64,000 nucleotides of DNA from Methylotenera sp. (GCA_021732365.1 JAKFVD010000016.1:179059-243058), one strand, 5' to 3'. Shown: positions 27,017-36,703, counted from the stretch's first letter. Translations and numbers: made by a program. The notes: generated from the sequence alone by a model not told the origin.

Positions 27017-27865
27017 TTAACTAAAAGTTTCTGCTTTAACACGGTAAAGTAGGCGCTGACCGCCCTTAGCAGTTAATTCTTGATAAATATCAAAAAGCTC
27101 GGAATTGACTAAAACGTCTTTGAGCGTTTTACAACCGTATCGATCTGTTATCTGCTCAATTTCATCTGGTAATAACTTTCTAATCTCACGGCCTGCACTT
27201 CCTAATAAAACCCAACCGTCTGGCCTTGCATTTTTTTGAGCTATATCTATTAATCCATTTACCAAGTTACTTTGTTGCAGAAATTGCAACTCGAATAGTT
27301 TTTGACCTTCATCTGAATTAACAAAGTCTGCTTGTACCTTAGCTAAATCAACCAAAGTTTTAACTAAATCAATAAGTTGATTATATTCAACAATTACTCT
27401 TTCTCTTTGTGAATCTAAATATTTTTCAATTTCGGCATAACTATCAACGGCGTTTAAATCAAATCTGCTAAAGAGATGATGAACTAGGTCATTCCGTTCA
27501 TCAACCATTGCCTTTAGGGCTGATTTTCTAACTTTTAAAAACTCAGGATCTGTCTCAATTTTGAATTCAAAAGAAAAATGAGTTTCTAACAGTTCCTTTT
27601 GGTTTATTTCAGTGTCATTGAACGGTGAATATACATTTCTCACAAGAGCAGTAACTAAAGGCCCCATGGTTAACCTATTAATTTCAGTTGCTTTTTTCTG
27701 TTGAAACTCCTGAATTTTTGAGGTAGGTGCAGATGTTTGACTATGAGAATTCAACCATTTCAGCAATTTTTCAACTTGCTGAAAATTGTAAATATTTCTG
27801 CCAACTTTACGAAAAACCTCATCTCTTGCATCTATAAGTTTTTGATTTATTTTCTTTTCACTCAT
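27017..27865 (-). CDS. Putative HEPN-LOTUS fusion protein, predicted RNA-binding/RNase
   Basis: A 282-residue soluble protein without signal or membrane segment. The N-terminal and central part (about 1-210) is all-helical with Arg124-Asn-x-x-x-His129 (in DERNDLVHHLF), which fits the HEPN ribonuclease motif R-(polar)-x3-H. The C-terminal part (about 215-277, DGWVLLGSAGREIRK then DRYGCKTLKDVL) matches the OST-HTH/LOTUS pattern, a winged-helix domain thought to bind RNA in bacteria and known in eukaryotic germline proteins. The combination suggests an RNA-cleaving or RNA-masking protein. Its base composition is more AT-rich than its neighbours. It sits 58 bp downstream of the SPFH gene on the same strand and next to a REP-like element. 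Both domain calls are by motif only. Confidence 0.6.
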   Translation of the reverse strand: MSEKKINQKLIDARDEVFRKVGRNIYNFQQVEKLLKWLNSHSQTSAPTSKIQEFQQKKATEINRLTMGPLVTALVRNVYSPFNDTEINQKELLETHFSFEFKIETDPEFLKVRKSALKAMVDERNDLVHHLFSRFDLNAVDSYAEIEKYLDSQRERVIVEYNQLIDLVKTLVDLAKVQADFVNSDEGQKLFELQFLQQSNLVNGLIDIAQKNARPDGWVLLGSAGREIRKLLPDEIEQITDRYGCKTLKDVLVNSELFDIYQELTAKGGQRLLYRVKAETFS

Positions 27866-27923
27866 ATTTGCTTTGAATTTAATATTCTAAGAATAATCAC
27901 TCACCGAACGTAATTACTAATAA

Positions 27924-28769
27924 TTATGCTTTACCGCCAATCAAACTTTTAACCGCACCAACCAAATCGCCTGGCATGATCACGATTTTACTATTGTCTG
28001 AATCGGCGATTTTTTGCATTGATGTAATATAACGGTCGCCCAGCAAAAACATGGCGGAGGCGTTATTTTCTTTGACTGCTTCGGTAATGAATTTAATCGA
28101 TTCTGATGATGCTTTTGCTGCCACCATTTGCGCCTCGGCGTCTTTACGCGCCGCTTCTAAACGCGCTTCTGCATTTAAAATAAGGGATTGCTTAGCACCT
28201 TCTGCCTCAGTCACCACCGCAACGCGCTCACGCTCTGCTGCGGCTTGGCGTTCCATGGCATCTTGCATGTTTGGCGATGGTTTAATATCCTGAATTTCAA
28301 CCGATTTAACCGTTAAACCCCAATCTAGCGCTTCATCTGCAATGGCTTGTTTAAGCTCTGTTTTAATACGGTCACGTGATGTTAATGCATGATTTAATTC
28401 CATGCCGCCGATAATCGAACGCAAATTGGTTTGCACCATATTGCGCATGGCTTCACGAAAATTCTCAATGCCATACACAGCACGTTCAATATTAGAGACT
28501 TTAATAAAGGCCACTGCATTGGCTAAAATGACGGCGTTATCGGCAGTAATCACTTCTTGCTGTGGAATTTCTAAAATAATATCTTTGGTGGTGACTTTAT
28601 AGCTGACTTTGGTAAAAATCGGGTTAATCACATGCAAGCCTGGGCTTAATACGCCAGCGAATTTACCTAACCTTTCCACTACCCATTCTTCGCCCTGCGG
28701 CACGATGCGTACACCTTTAAAGATGGCAACTGCCACTAAAAATATGAGGATTAAACTAAATTCGGTCAT
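27924..28769 (-). CDS. SPFH/Band 7 (stomatin-like) membrane protein
   Basis: A 281-residue stomatin-type protein with one N-terminal transmembrane helix (about residues 3-20), the SPFH domain (about 22-190; VPQGEEWVVERLGKFAGVLSPGLHVINP and VRTNLRSIIGGMELNHALTSRD-like segments), and a helical coiled coil (ERERVAVVTEAEGAKQ). Such proteins form membrane-organising rings, usually with an NfeD partner, and some control membrane proteases. The NfeD gene is directly upstream on the same strand (36 nt), the usual pairing. Confidence 0.93.
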   Translation of the reverse strand: MTEFSLILIFLVAVAIFKGVRIVPQGEEWVVERLGKFAGVLSPGLHVINPIFTKVSYKVTTKDIILEIPQQEVITADNAVILANAVAFIKVSNIERAVYGIENFREAMRNMVQTNLRSIIGGMELNHALTSRDRIKTELKQAIADEALDWGLTVKSVEIQDIKPSPNMQDAMERQAAAERERVAVVTEAEGAKQSLILNAEARLEAARKDAEAQMVAAKASSESIKFITEAVKENNASAMFLLGDRYITSMQKIADSDNSKIVIMPGDLVGAVKSLIGGKA

Positions 28770-28805
28770 GATGATTTTTCCTAAAAGTTAAACCGTGAAA
28801 TAAAA

Positions 28806-29249
28806 TTATGTTGCTTCAATGCGTAATGTGTTGCCTTCTACCGCCACCACGCGCGCTTGCGCACCTTCTGAAATCGGTGCATCCGCTATTGCAGGCCATT
28901 CGCGGCTACCCATCAAGCCTTGCGTGAATTGTATTTTGCCATTTTGATTTGCGCTGCAAGCCTCAATTACTGTGCCTAAGCGGCCAATTTCTTCACCCTG
29001 CGCTTGCCCCACGCGCGAATGTGTTTCGGTTTTTTTATAGTTAAGCTTCCAAATTGCCAATGAGCCAATCGATAACGCCGCAAAAATGGCAAATTGTATG
29101 GCAGCTGGCATGGCTGGAAACACCCAAGTTGCAATCGCCACGCACAACGCTGCAATGCCAAACCACAATACATAGATAGTACCTGTGCCCATCTCAATAG
29201 CCAGCAACACCAAACCAAGCACGCCCCACATCCACATTGCATCAATCAT
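28806..29249 (-). CDS. NfeD family membrane protein
   Basis: A 147-residue protein with three to four hydrophobic helices (about residues 5-85) followed by a soluble OB-fold domain (EIGRLGTVIEAC to RVVAVEGNTLRIE), the short NfeD1b layout. NfeD proteins are partners of SPFH proteins in membrane microdomains. I chose the ATG at 29249 because AAAGGTGAG stands just upstream; the frame extends to an upstream ATG at 29297 with a basic, unlikely N-terminus. Confidence 0.88.
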   Translation of the reverse strand: MIDAMWMWGVLGLVLLAIEMGTGTIYVLWFGIAALCVAIATWVFPAMPAAIQFAIFAALSIGSLAIWKLNYKKTETHSRVGQAQGEEIGRLGTVIEACSANQNGKIQFTQGLMGSREWPAIADAPISEGAQARVVAVEGNTLRIEAT

Positions 29250-29395
29250 GCGCTCACCTTTAAATGTATACTTTTTAAACGACTGTAAAAACGTCATTTA
29301 TGTTATCACTTTTTGGTTTTGATGTGTTTTACATGGTTAACTTGAACGGAATTCACTGATACTAATCCTACGAATCCAACTTAACCACTATTTCA

Positions 29396-30988
29396 ATGCA
29401 AAATCCTGTTCATATCGTCTGGTTCAAACGTGATTTGCGTATACATGATCACGCACCGCTGCAAGCCGCATGCTTGGCTGGCAATGTTTTACCGCTATAT
29501 TGCTGGGAACCCAGCCAATGGGCAGGTGACGATTATGTGGCGCAACATCAGGCATTTATTGCTGAAGGTTTAGTAGAGCTAAAAAAAGAGCTAGCAAGCA
29601 TCGGCTTGCATTTGCAGATTTCACCTGTGGGTATTGTGGAAACCTTGCAAATCATTAAAAGCCAAATCCCGATTGCTGGCCTATATAGCCATGAAGAAAC
29701 AGGTAACGGTGCCAGTTTTGTGGTGGATAAAGCCGTAAGCGCATGGTGTAAAACGCAGCAAATTAATTGGCACGAATCACCACAAAATGGCGTAGTGCGC
29801 CGCTTAACAAATCGCAATCATTGGAATAAGCATTGGAAATCACGCATGTGCGCACCGATTATTGCCAAGCCCCAATCGGCATTAGCCGCACCCTTTATCA
29901 ATCTGCCATCACACCATATTCCAAATGCAAAAGGAAGCGATAAACCCAGACGGCAACATGGTGGCCGAATTGAAGCTTTACGCTTTTTTGACAGCTTTTT
30001 AGATGGTCGTGCAGCCAAGTTTAGGGGTGGCATTTCAAGCCCGCTCACTGCCGTCACCGCTGGCTCCCGGCTTTCGCCTTATTTGGCTTATGGCTGTTTA
30101 TCCATGCGCGAGGTGGTGCAAGCAACAAGAGAGCGCAGAGATTGGGTAAATCAAGTGCCACACCTTTTCCCCAAAAATTTAAATGGTGGACTGATTGGTT
30201 TTGAAAGCCGCTTGCATTGGCACTGCCATTTTATGCAAAAGCTGGAATCAGAACCCGAAATGGAATTTGAAAACTTGCATCATGCGCATGACGGTATGCG
30301 CGATGAAACGCTTGTGCATGCCGAATCGCAATGGCGTCTTGCCGCTTGGAGTAAAGGCGAAACCGGCTGGCCGCTGATTGACGCCTGCATGGCGATGTTG
30401 CGTGAAACGGGCTGGATTAATTTTCGCATGCGCGCCATGTTGATGAGCACCGCCAGCTATTTATATTGGCTACACTGGCGCGAAACAGGTTTGCATTTAG
30501 CGCGCGAATTTTTAGATTACGAGCCAGGTATTCATTGGGCGCAAACCCAAATGCAAAGCGGCACAACGGGCATTAACACTTTGCGCATCTACAGCCCAAT
30601 TAAACAAGCGCAGAATCAAGACCCAACAGGCGCGTTTGTGCGCCACTGGTTGCCTGCGCTTAAAAATGTGCCTGATTCTTGGATTTTTGAGCCTTACTTA
30701 ATGCCCAAAAACCTGCAAAAACAATACGGTTGTGAGCTAGAAAAACATTATCCTGCGCCTCTACTGGACATCGCAATTGCCATGCGCGAAGCTAGAGCGA
30801 AAATTTCTCAAGCACGCCAACAAGCAGGTACATTGGATGAAACGCAGGCCATTATTAAAAAGCATGCATCACGCAAAGGCATGCTGGGCAGTGCGCGTGA
30901 CGCAAATGGCCAAGAATTAGTCACAAAAAAACGTCAAAAAAAGAGTACACTAACAAAACTAAAAAACTCACAACAAGAACTTTTTTAA
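29396..30988 (+). CDS. Cryptochrome/photolyase family flavoprotein
   Basis: A 530-residue protein of normal photolyase order: an alpha/beta antenna domain (about 1-130, HIVWFKRDLRIHDHAPL) and an all-helical FAD domain (about 200-480). The FAD part includes SRLSPYLAYGCLS, KGETGWPLIDACMAML and TGWINFRMRAML. Where classic photolyases have D-x-D-x-A-x-N near the flavin, this one has LDYEPGIHWAQTQMQSGTTGIN, so it belongs to a different subfamily. It may be a repair enzyme or a light sensor. A Lys-rich tail (about 485-530) could bind DNA. The stop overlaps the next gene start (TAATG), so the two flavoproteins are translationally coupled. Confidence 0.86.
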   Translation: MQNPVHIVWFKRDLRIHDHAPLQAACLAGNVLPLYCWEPSQWAGDDYVAQHQAFIAEGLVELKKELASIGLHLQISPVGIVETLQIIKSQIPIAGLYSHEETGNGASFVVDKAVSAWCKTQQINWHESPQNGVVRRLTNRNHWNKHWKSRMCAPIIAKPQSALAAPFINLPSHHIPNAKGSDKPRRQHGGRIEALRFFDSFLDGRAAKFRGGISSPLTAVTAGSRLSPYLAYGCLSMREVVQATRERRDWVNQVPHLFPKNLNGGLIGFESRLHWHCHFMQKLESEPEMEFENLHHAHDGMRDETLVHAESQWRLAAWSKGETGWPLIDACMAMLRETGWINFRMRAMLMSTASYLYWLHWRETGLHLAREFLDYEPGIHWAQTQMQSGTTGINTLRIYSPIKQAQNQDPTGAFVRHWLPALKNVPDSWIFEPYLMPKNLQKQYGCELEKHYPAPLLDIAIAMREARAKISQARQQAGTLDETQAIIKKHASRKGMLGSARDANGQELVTKKRQKKSTLTKLKNSQQELF

Positions 30989-32223
30989 TGGCGCAGGCAA
31001 CCAAACTTATAATTCCATGTGATCGTGCTGAACGCCTACAATATATTCGGCGCATGTTTCCATCTGCCATTGGTTCATTTTTAGGTGACGAATGGCGCGG
31101 CGGACGACATGAAGCACTTAAGCGCTTAAACAGCATGGATGCGGTAGCTTACAACCGTAACCGTAACTTTATTAACGGCGCAGTCACCAAACTTTCTCCC
31201 TTTTTTCGGCATGGTTGTTTAAGCTTAAAAGAGGCTTCAGATAATGTGCAAGAGCGCTTTGGCGAGCATTCAGAAAAATTTGTGTTTGAGCTGGCTTGGC
31301 GCGATTACTGGCGCCATGTTTGGTACGATTTAGGTGATGGTATCTTTAGCGACATTGAAGACCCAAAGGTCGCTTTAGGCGACAAATTAATGCCTGATTT
31401 TATTCGCCAAGGCATTACTGGCTTGCCTTGTATGGATGGCTTTATTCGTGATTTAACGCAATATGGTTATGTGCACAATCATGCCCGCATGTGGTTTGCG
31501 GCCTATGTTGTGCATTGGCTAAAAGTAGATTGGCGCGAAGCGGCAGATTGGTTTGAGCATCATCTACTAGATGGCGATAAAGCCTCTAATCATTTATCGT
31601 GGCAATGGGTTGCCTCGCTATTTAGCTCAAAACCGTACTATTTCAATAAAGAAAATTTAGCGCGCTATACAGGCGAGAAATACTGCGCAAATTGCAAAAT
31701 CACCTGCCCGTTTGATGACACTTATGAAGCACTTAATGATAAATTATTTGCCAATCTCACACCCGCGCCCGCTAAAAAGCATAAAGTCAGCATTCCGTTA
31801 AAAGTTGCCATGTCTACCCATCAAGCCGTTGCGATTTTTGTGCATGATGAAATGCTCTCTGCCGCGCACCCCTTAATGCATAAACCCATGCCAAAAATAT
31901 TTGTATTTGATGATTTATTGCATGGCAGATGGCCGCTTAAACGCATACAATTTGTGGCCGATTGTTTAAGCGAATTGCAAGACGTTGAAGTATGGATGGG
32001 TGACACGCCTAGCGTGTTAAAAGAGCGTGGTGTGGGCCAAGTGATTACGCAACAAACGCCCAACAGGCAACTTAGAGCATTGCTTGAGCCTTTCAATACG
32101 ACTTGGCAACCAGAAGTCAAATTTACTACTGCTGAAATCAGCGAAAAACGCCTCAAACGCTTCTCACGCTATTGGGAAAAAGTCGGCCCAGATTTGTTGG
32201 GCGAGGATTATCGTCAACCTTAA
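30988..32223 (+). CDS. Photolyase-related flavoprotein with swapped domain order and four-Cys (Fe-S type) pattern
   Basis: A 411-residue protein that begins directly with a photolyase FAD domain (about residues 1-255; SPFFRHGCLSLKEA, GLPCMDGFIRDLTQYGYVHNHARMWFAA-like region, LDGDKASNHLSWQWVAS). An alpha/beta domain resembling the photolyase antenna domain comes after it (about 275-400; AIFVHDEML, PKIFVFDDLLHGRWPLKRIQF), opposite to the normal order. Cys148 (TGLPCMDG) and Cys233, Cys236, Cys240 (YCANCKITCPF) resemble the four cluster ligands of FeS-BCP photolyases, with a shorter last loop. It starts in the stop codon of the preceding photolyase gene. A partner role in light-driven repair or signalling is inferred. 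Confidence 0.8.
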   Translation: MAQATKLIIPCDRAERLQYIRRMFPSAIGSFLGDEWRGGRHEALKRLNSMDAVAYNRNRNFINGAVTKLSPFFRHGCLSLKEASDNVQERFGEHSEKFVFELAWRDYWRHVWYDLGDGIFSDIEDPKVALGDKLMPDFIRQGITGLPCMDGFIRDLTQYGYVHNHARMWFAAYVVHWLKVDWREAADWFEHHLLDGDKASNHLSWQWVASLFSSKPYYFNKENLARYTGEKYCANCKITCPFDDTYEALNDKLFANLTPAPAKKHKVSIPLKVAMSTHQAVAIFVHDEMLSAAHPLMHKPMPKIFVFDDLLHGRWPLKRIQFVADCLSELQDVEVWMGDTPSVLKERGVGQVITQQTPNRQLRALLEPFNTTWQPEVKFTTAEISEKRLKRFSRYWEKVGPDLLGEDYRQP

Positions 32224-32343
32224 ATCAACAACTCTACCTTTTTTAATTTAGCATAAAATTTTTAGTAATTTTCATCTCTGCATGCAGCAATGAGTTTGGT
32301 TCGCCTATGATAAAATAGAGCCCATCATAAAGCGCACACAATC

Positions 32344-35229
32344 ATGCAAAACACATCACATAAAGAACTCGCTAAATCCTTTGACCCCAAAGCCATCGAA
32401 AGCCAATGGTATGCTTTTTGGGAGAGCAAAGGCTATTACGCGGCGGGTTTAAACCCAGACGTTAACGACAATTTCTGTATTTTATTACCGCCGCCAAACG
32501 TCACCGGCACGCTACATATGGGGCACGGTTTTAACCAAACCTTAATGGATGCGCTAACACGCTATCACCGCATGCGCGGCGCGAATACGCTATGGCAACC
32601 AGGCACTGACCATGCTGGCATCGCCACTCAAATCGTGGTTGAACGCCAATTAGATGCGCAAGGCATCAGTCGCCACGACTTGGGTCGCGAAAAATTCTTA
32701 GAAAAAGTGTGGGAATGGAAAGAATACTCTGGCGGCACCATTACCCAACAAATGCGCCGTTTAGGTACATCGCCAGACTGGTCGCGTGAACGCTTTACCA
32801 TGGACCCTGCACTGAACAAAACAGTGACAGAATCGTTTGTGCGTTTGTACAACGAAGGCCTGATTTACCGCGGTAAACGCTTGGTAAATTGGGATGTGAA
32901 ATTAGGCACAGCCGTTTCAGATTTAGAAGTGGTGCAGGAAGAAGAAGACGGCTTTATGTGGCATATCAACTATCCGCTGGCGGATGGTTCGGGTAGCTTA
33001 ACCGTAGCAACGACACGTCCAGAAACCATGCTGGGTGACGTTGCCGTGATGGTGCACCCTGATGATGTACGTTATAAAAATTGGGTCGGAAAAAGTGTTA
33101 AGTTACCGCTTTGCGACCGTAAAATCCCGATTATTGCCGATGATTATGTGGATATGGAGTTTGGTACGGGTTGCGTGAAGGTTACACCTGCGCATGATTT
33201 TAACGACAATATGGTTGGCCAGCGTCAAGGTTTAGATAAAATTGTAATTCTGAATCTTGCAGGCTTTGTGCCTGCTACCGCTGAGGTCTGGGCCGCAGAT
33301 GGCTCAGCAAAACAGTCAATTGACTTACCTAAAAACCTGATTGGTTTAGAGCGTTTTACCGCACGCAAACAAGTGGTAGCGGATTTAGAAGCAGGCGGCT
33401 TTTTAGTTAAAACGGATAAACACAAACTTAAAGTGCCGCGTGGTGACCGTACTAACGTAGTGATTGAGCCGATGCTTACCGACCAATGGTTTGTTGCCAT
33501 GACCAAGCCAACGGATGACGGCAAAAGCATTACCGAAAGAGCCTTAGACGTAGTGGCAAACGGTGAAATCAAGTTTTACCCCGATAACTGGGTAAATACC
33601 TACAACCAATGGCTAAACAATATTCAAGATTGGTGTATTTCGCGCCAGCTTTGGTGGGGGCATCAGATTCCCGCTTGGTATGGCGACGATGGAAAATATT
33701 ATGTGGCTCATGATGAGGCTGAGGCAAAAGCGCAAGCTTTACAAGCAGGCTATACAGGTAATTTAAAACGCGATAACGATGTACTGGATACTTGGTATTC
33801 TTCTGCGCTTTGGCCATTTTCTACCTTGGACTGGACAGGCGATGCCGCGATTGACGCGCAGAATCAGGCGCTTAAGCAATTCCTGCCGTCTAGTGTGTTG
33901 GTCACTGGCTTCGATATTATCTTCTTTTGGGTAGCGCGCATGGTGATGATGACGAAACACATCACTGGCCAAATTCCGTTTAAACACGTGTATGTGCACG
34001 GGCTAATTCGCGATGCCGAAGGCCAAAAGATGAGTAAATCTAAGGGTAATGTTTTAGATCCGATTGATTTGATTGACGGTATTGGCTTAGATGATCTGAT
34101 TAAAAAGCGCACAACGGGATTAATGAACCCGAAAGACGCAGAGAAAATCGAGAAACGCACCCGTAAAGAATTCCCTGAAGGCATTGCTGCTTACGGCACA
34201 GATGCGTTGCGCTTTACTTTCGCCGCCTTAGCTTCACCTGGACGCGATATCAAGTTTGATTTACAGCGCTGCGATGGTTACCGCAATTTTTGTAATAAAT
34301 TGTGGAACGCCACGCGCTTTGTATTGATGAACGTACAAAATGAAGACGGCAGCTTAAAAGATTGTGGTTTAGAAGATTGCGCCACGAAACCAGAAGGTCA
34401 TTTGTATTTCTCACCGGCAGACCGCTGGATTGTGAGCCAATTGCAACGTACCGAAGCCGAAGTAGAACGCGCCTTTACGGACTATCGATTCGATTTAGCC
34501 ACTAAAGCTATGTATGAATTTGTGTGGGATGAATATTGCGATTGGTATTTAGAGCTGGCAAAAGTACAAATCCAAACGGGTAATGAATCATCACAACGCG
34601 GCACACGTAGAACATTGATTCGCGTGTTAGAAACCATTTTGCGTTTAGTGCATCCGATTATGCCATTTATTACCGAAGAAATTTGGGCAACGATTGGCCC
34701 TATTAGTGGCAGAACGGGCCCAAGCATCATGCTGGAAGCCTACCCAATATCGCAGCCTAATAAATTGGATGAAGTTTCAGAAGCATGGGTTGCGCAATTG
34801 AAACAAGCGGTAGATGCCTGCCGCAGCTTGCGTGGAGAAATGGGCATCTCGCCTGCTGCGCGCGTGCCATTAATTGCATCTGGCAATGCAGAACAATTAT
34901 CTGCTTATGCGCCCTATTTAAAAGCCTTAGCCAAATTAGAGGACGTATCGATTGTGGCAGAATTGCCAGAAGCCGATGCGCCTGTGATGCTGGTGAATGA
35001 GTTTAAATTGATGTTAAAAGTAGAAATTGATGTTGCGGCAGAAAAAGAGCGTTTAAGTAAGGAAATCGCCCGCCTACAAGCCGAGATTAGCAAAGCCAAT
35101 AGCAAGCTTAATAACGAAAGCTTTGTAGCACGCGCACCCGCTGCGGTAGTTGAGCAAGAAAAAGCACGCGTGGCGGAGTTTGGTGCGAGTGCTGAAAAAT
35201 TGCAAAATCAGCTCGCTAAATTGGGTTAA
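32344..35229 (+). CDS. valS: Valine--tRNA ligase ValS
   Basis: A 961-residue class I aminoacyl-tRNA synthetase. HIGH-type motif HMGH is at residues 58-61 ([15 protein letters not shown]) and KMSKS at 562-566 ([16 protein letters not shown]). An editing domain is inserted (about 200-420, including [10 protein letters not shown]), an anticodon-binding helical domain occupies about 690-850, and the C-terminal coiled-coil arm ([19 protein letters not shown]) is typical of ValS. It charges tRNA-Val. Length is normal for the bacterial enzyme. Confidence 0.97.
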   Translation: MQNTSHKELAKSFDPKAIESQWYAFWESKGYYAAGLNPDVNDNFCILLPPPNVTGTLHMGHGFNQTLMDALTRYHRMRGANTLWQPGTDHAGIATQIVVERQLDAQGISRHDLGREKFLEKVWEWKEYSGGTITQQMRRLGTSPDWSRERFTMDPALNKTVTESFVRLYNEGLIYRGKRLVNWDVKLGTAVSDLEVVQEEEDGFMWHINYPLADGSGSLTVATTRPETMLGDVAVMVHPDDVRYKNWVGKSVKLPLCDRKIPIIADDYVDMEFGTGCVKVTPAHDFNDNMVGQRQGLDKIVILNLAGFVPATAEVWAADGSAKQSIDLPKNLIGLERFTARKQVVADLEAGGFLVKTDKHKLKVPRGDRTNVVIEPMLTDQWFVAMTKPTDDGKSITERALDVVANGEIKFYPDNWVNTYNQWLNNIQDWCISRQLWWGHQIPAWYGDDGKYYVAHDEAEAKAQALQAGYTGNLKRDNDVLDTWYSSALWPFSTLDWTGDAAIDAQNQALKQFLPSSVLVTGFDIIFFWVARMVMMTKHITGQIPFKHVYVHGLIRDAEGQKMSKSKGNVLDPIDLIDGIGLDDLIKKRTTGLMNPKDAEKIEKRTRKEFPEGIAAYGTDALRFTFAALASPGRDIKFDLQRCDGYRNFCNKLWNATRFVLMNVQNEDGSLKDCGLEDCATKPEGHLYFSPADRWIVSQLQRTEAEVERAFTDYRFDLATKAMYEFVWDEYCDWYLELAKVQIQTGNESSQRGTRRTLIRVLETILRLVHPIMPFITEEIWATIGPISGRTGPSIMLEAYPISQPNKLDEVSEAWVAQLKQAVDACRSLRGEMGISPAARVPLIASGNAEQLSAYAPYLKALAKLEDVSIVAELPEADAPVMLVNEFKLMLKVEIDVAAEKERLSKEIARLQAEISKANSKLNNESFVARAPAAVVEQEKARVAEFGASAEKLQNQLAKLG

Positions 35230-35258
35230 CTTAACCACTTAAAGTGGCTAAATTTTAA

Positions 35259-35471
35259 GTGTCCACCGTGAGTGAAAAAAACGCGAATGAAGACCCTGCC
35301 AATGAAGTGATGTGCACTTGCAGTGGCACTACACGCGGCAGAATTTACGATTTATATAAGCAGGGTTTAGATATTGATAGCATTTCACAGCGCACAGGCA
35401 TTAAAACGGGCTGCGGCGGTTGCGAGTGGGATATTGAAGAGTTTGTTAAAGCGCTACAGCAATTAGAATAA
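35259..35471 (+). CDS. BFD-like [2Fe-2S]-binding protein
   Basis: A 70-residue protein with the four cysteines of the bacterioferritin-associated ferredoxin fold: CTC near residue 19 and CGGC near residue 53 (TGCGGCEWDIEEF), with helix-turn DIDSISQRTGIKTG between. It probably binds a [2Fe-2S] cluster and moves electrons or iron-sulfur units. The start is GTG at 35259 or GTG at 35268; no clear ribosome-binding site decides between them. The gene follows valS by 29 nt, and is convergent with the DsrE2 gene. Confidence 0.82.
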   Translation: MSTVSEKNANEDPANEVMCTCSGTTRGRIYDLYKQGLDIDSISQRTGIKTGCGGCEWDIEEFVKALQQLE

Positions 35472-35488
35472 GTGAATCAAATGACTTA

Positions 35489-35956
35489 TTAAATAAACAG
35501 ATTCACATCTGATTCACCAGCGAATTCAAAAAACGTCGCCGCGCCGCCAAATTCAATTTCGTCAATAAAATCGGTCTTTTTAAAATCAAATAAATCCACT
35601 GTCATTTGGCAGGCAATCAGCTTAACACCCGCCTCAATACAAGCACTACGTAAGTCCTCAATGCTCGCCACGCCCTTGCTGGCGATTTTTTGCTTCATCA
35701 TCATGGTCGCTATGCTTTCCATCCCTGGCAACATCTGCACAAAGTTAGGCATGGGAACAGGCATTGGCATCGCGGGATTGCCCAGCGGTGAAACTTTTAA
35801 ATCACTTAAATCTTTTTTAAGCAGTGTTAAGCCATAAAACGTAAAAAAGATACTCACTTCATAATCTAATGCCGCTGCGGTAGAGGCCAGAATAAAAGGC
35901 GGATACGCCCAGTCCAGCGAACCTTTTGACGCAATTAAGGCAAGTTTTTTGGCCAT
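35489..35956 (-). CDS. DsrE/DsrF-like sulfur-relay protein (DsrE2 type)
   Basis: A 155-residue protein of the DsrE2/DrsE-like family: KKLALIASKGSLDWAYPPFILASTAAALDYEVSIFFTFYGL at the N-terminus, a Met/Pro-rich loop (about 62-85), and the conserved cysteine in LIACQMTVDLF (about residue 119). It is the third gene of rhodanese-TusA-DsrE2, a module known to pass sulfane sulfur between proteins in sulfur-oxidising bacteria. It may feed or receive from the SoxYZ carrier encoded about 11 kb away; that link is inference. Confidence 0.87.
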   Translation of the reverse strand: MAKKLALIASKGSLDWAYPPFILASTAAALDYEVSIFFTFYGLTLLKKDLSDLKVSPLGNPAMPMPVPMPNFVQMLPGMESIATMMMKQKIASKGVASIEDLRSACIEAGVKLIACQMTVDLFDFKKTDFIDEIEFGGAATFFEFAGESDVNLFI

Positions 35957-35976
35957 TTAAAATCCGCTAGTTAAAT

Positions 35977-36210
35977 TTAATTTGCGCGTTTTTTAATATA
36001 AAACGTAAACACGCCTTCTGCCTCGTCTTGCGCCAGCAGTTCGTGCCCCGTTTGTTTGCAGAATGCCTGAAAATCTTTAACCGAACCTGGGTCAGTCGCC
36101 ATGATTTTTAAGATTTTTGCAGGCTCAATCTCACTTAACCCTTTTTTACAACGCAAAATCGGTAAAGGGCAATTCAAATTACGCGCATCTAATTCTTTAT
36201 CAAAGTCCAT
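35977..36210 (-). CDS. tusA: TusA family sulfurtransferase
   Basis: A 77-residue TusA protein with the active-site CP motif in LDARNLNCPLPILRCKKGL (Cys near residue 14), followed by the short beta-alpha-beta fold (KILKIMATDPGSVKDFQAFCKQTGHELL). TusA carries a persulfide on this Cys and passes it to DsrE-like partners or to tRNA thiolation. Here the location between a rhodanese and a DsrE2 gene points to the dissimilatory sulfur-relay form. Confidence 0.93.
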   Translation of the reverse strand: MDFDKELDARNLNCPLPILRCKKGLSEIEPAKILKIMATDPGSVKDFQAFCKQTGHELLAQDEAEGVFTFYIKKRAN

Positions 36211-36244
36211 TTTTACATCCCTATTTCAATGATTACATCATGAA

Positions 36245-36574
36245 TTAACGCTTATTTTTTACGCTAAACGTGTAACCAGCTTTACCCCAAGCCAGCACAC
36301 CGCCCACTAAATTGAACACATTCCTTAAACCTTTGCTGGTGGCAAAATCGGCCGCATGTGCAGAGCGCACACCACTGTGGCAATAAAACACAACGGTATT
36401 GGCGTTAACCAGCTTTTCGTATTCTACTGGCAACATGGATAGTTGAATGTGAATAGCGCCAGGAATAATGCCGCGTGCCACTTCATCATCATTGCGAACA
36501 TCGACTAAAACAACTTTGGGCTGTGTGACTAATTGCGCTAAATCGGTTGCTTCTATATCTGAATAATTTTTCAT
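36245..36574 (-). CDS. Single-domain rhodanese-like sulfurtransferase
   Basis: A 109-residue single rhodanese domain: VVLVDVRNDDEVARGIIPGAIHIQL and the active-site loop VFYCHSGVRSAHAA (catalytic Cys near residue 64). It would take sulfane sulfur from thiosulfate, persulfide or glutathione persulfide and hand it to the TusA encoded next. It is the first gene of the three-gene minus-strand operon. Confidence 0.92.
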   Translation of the reverse strand: MKNYSDIEATDLAQLVTQPKVVLVDVRNDDEVARGIIPGAIHIQLSMLPVEYEKLVNANTVVFYCHSGVRSAHAADFATSKGLRNVFNLVGGVLAWGKAGYTFSVKNKR

Positions 36575-36703
36575 AACAATACCTAAATAATTTTTGTATT
36601 GTACACATGAAAACTAGGTATTAAAACGAGTATGAGTTACATGGCAAAATTGAAAAATCATTAAATGCTTGTATTTTGAAATGGGTGCGTAAATAACTTA
36701 ACT

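Noticed and set aside
35234..35246. Terminator after valS
   Set aside because: CCACTT/AAGTGG with a one-base loop is too tight and has no proper T-run.
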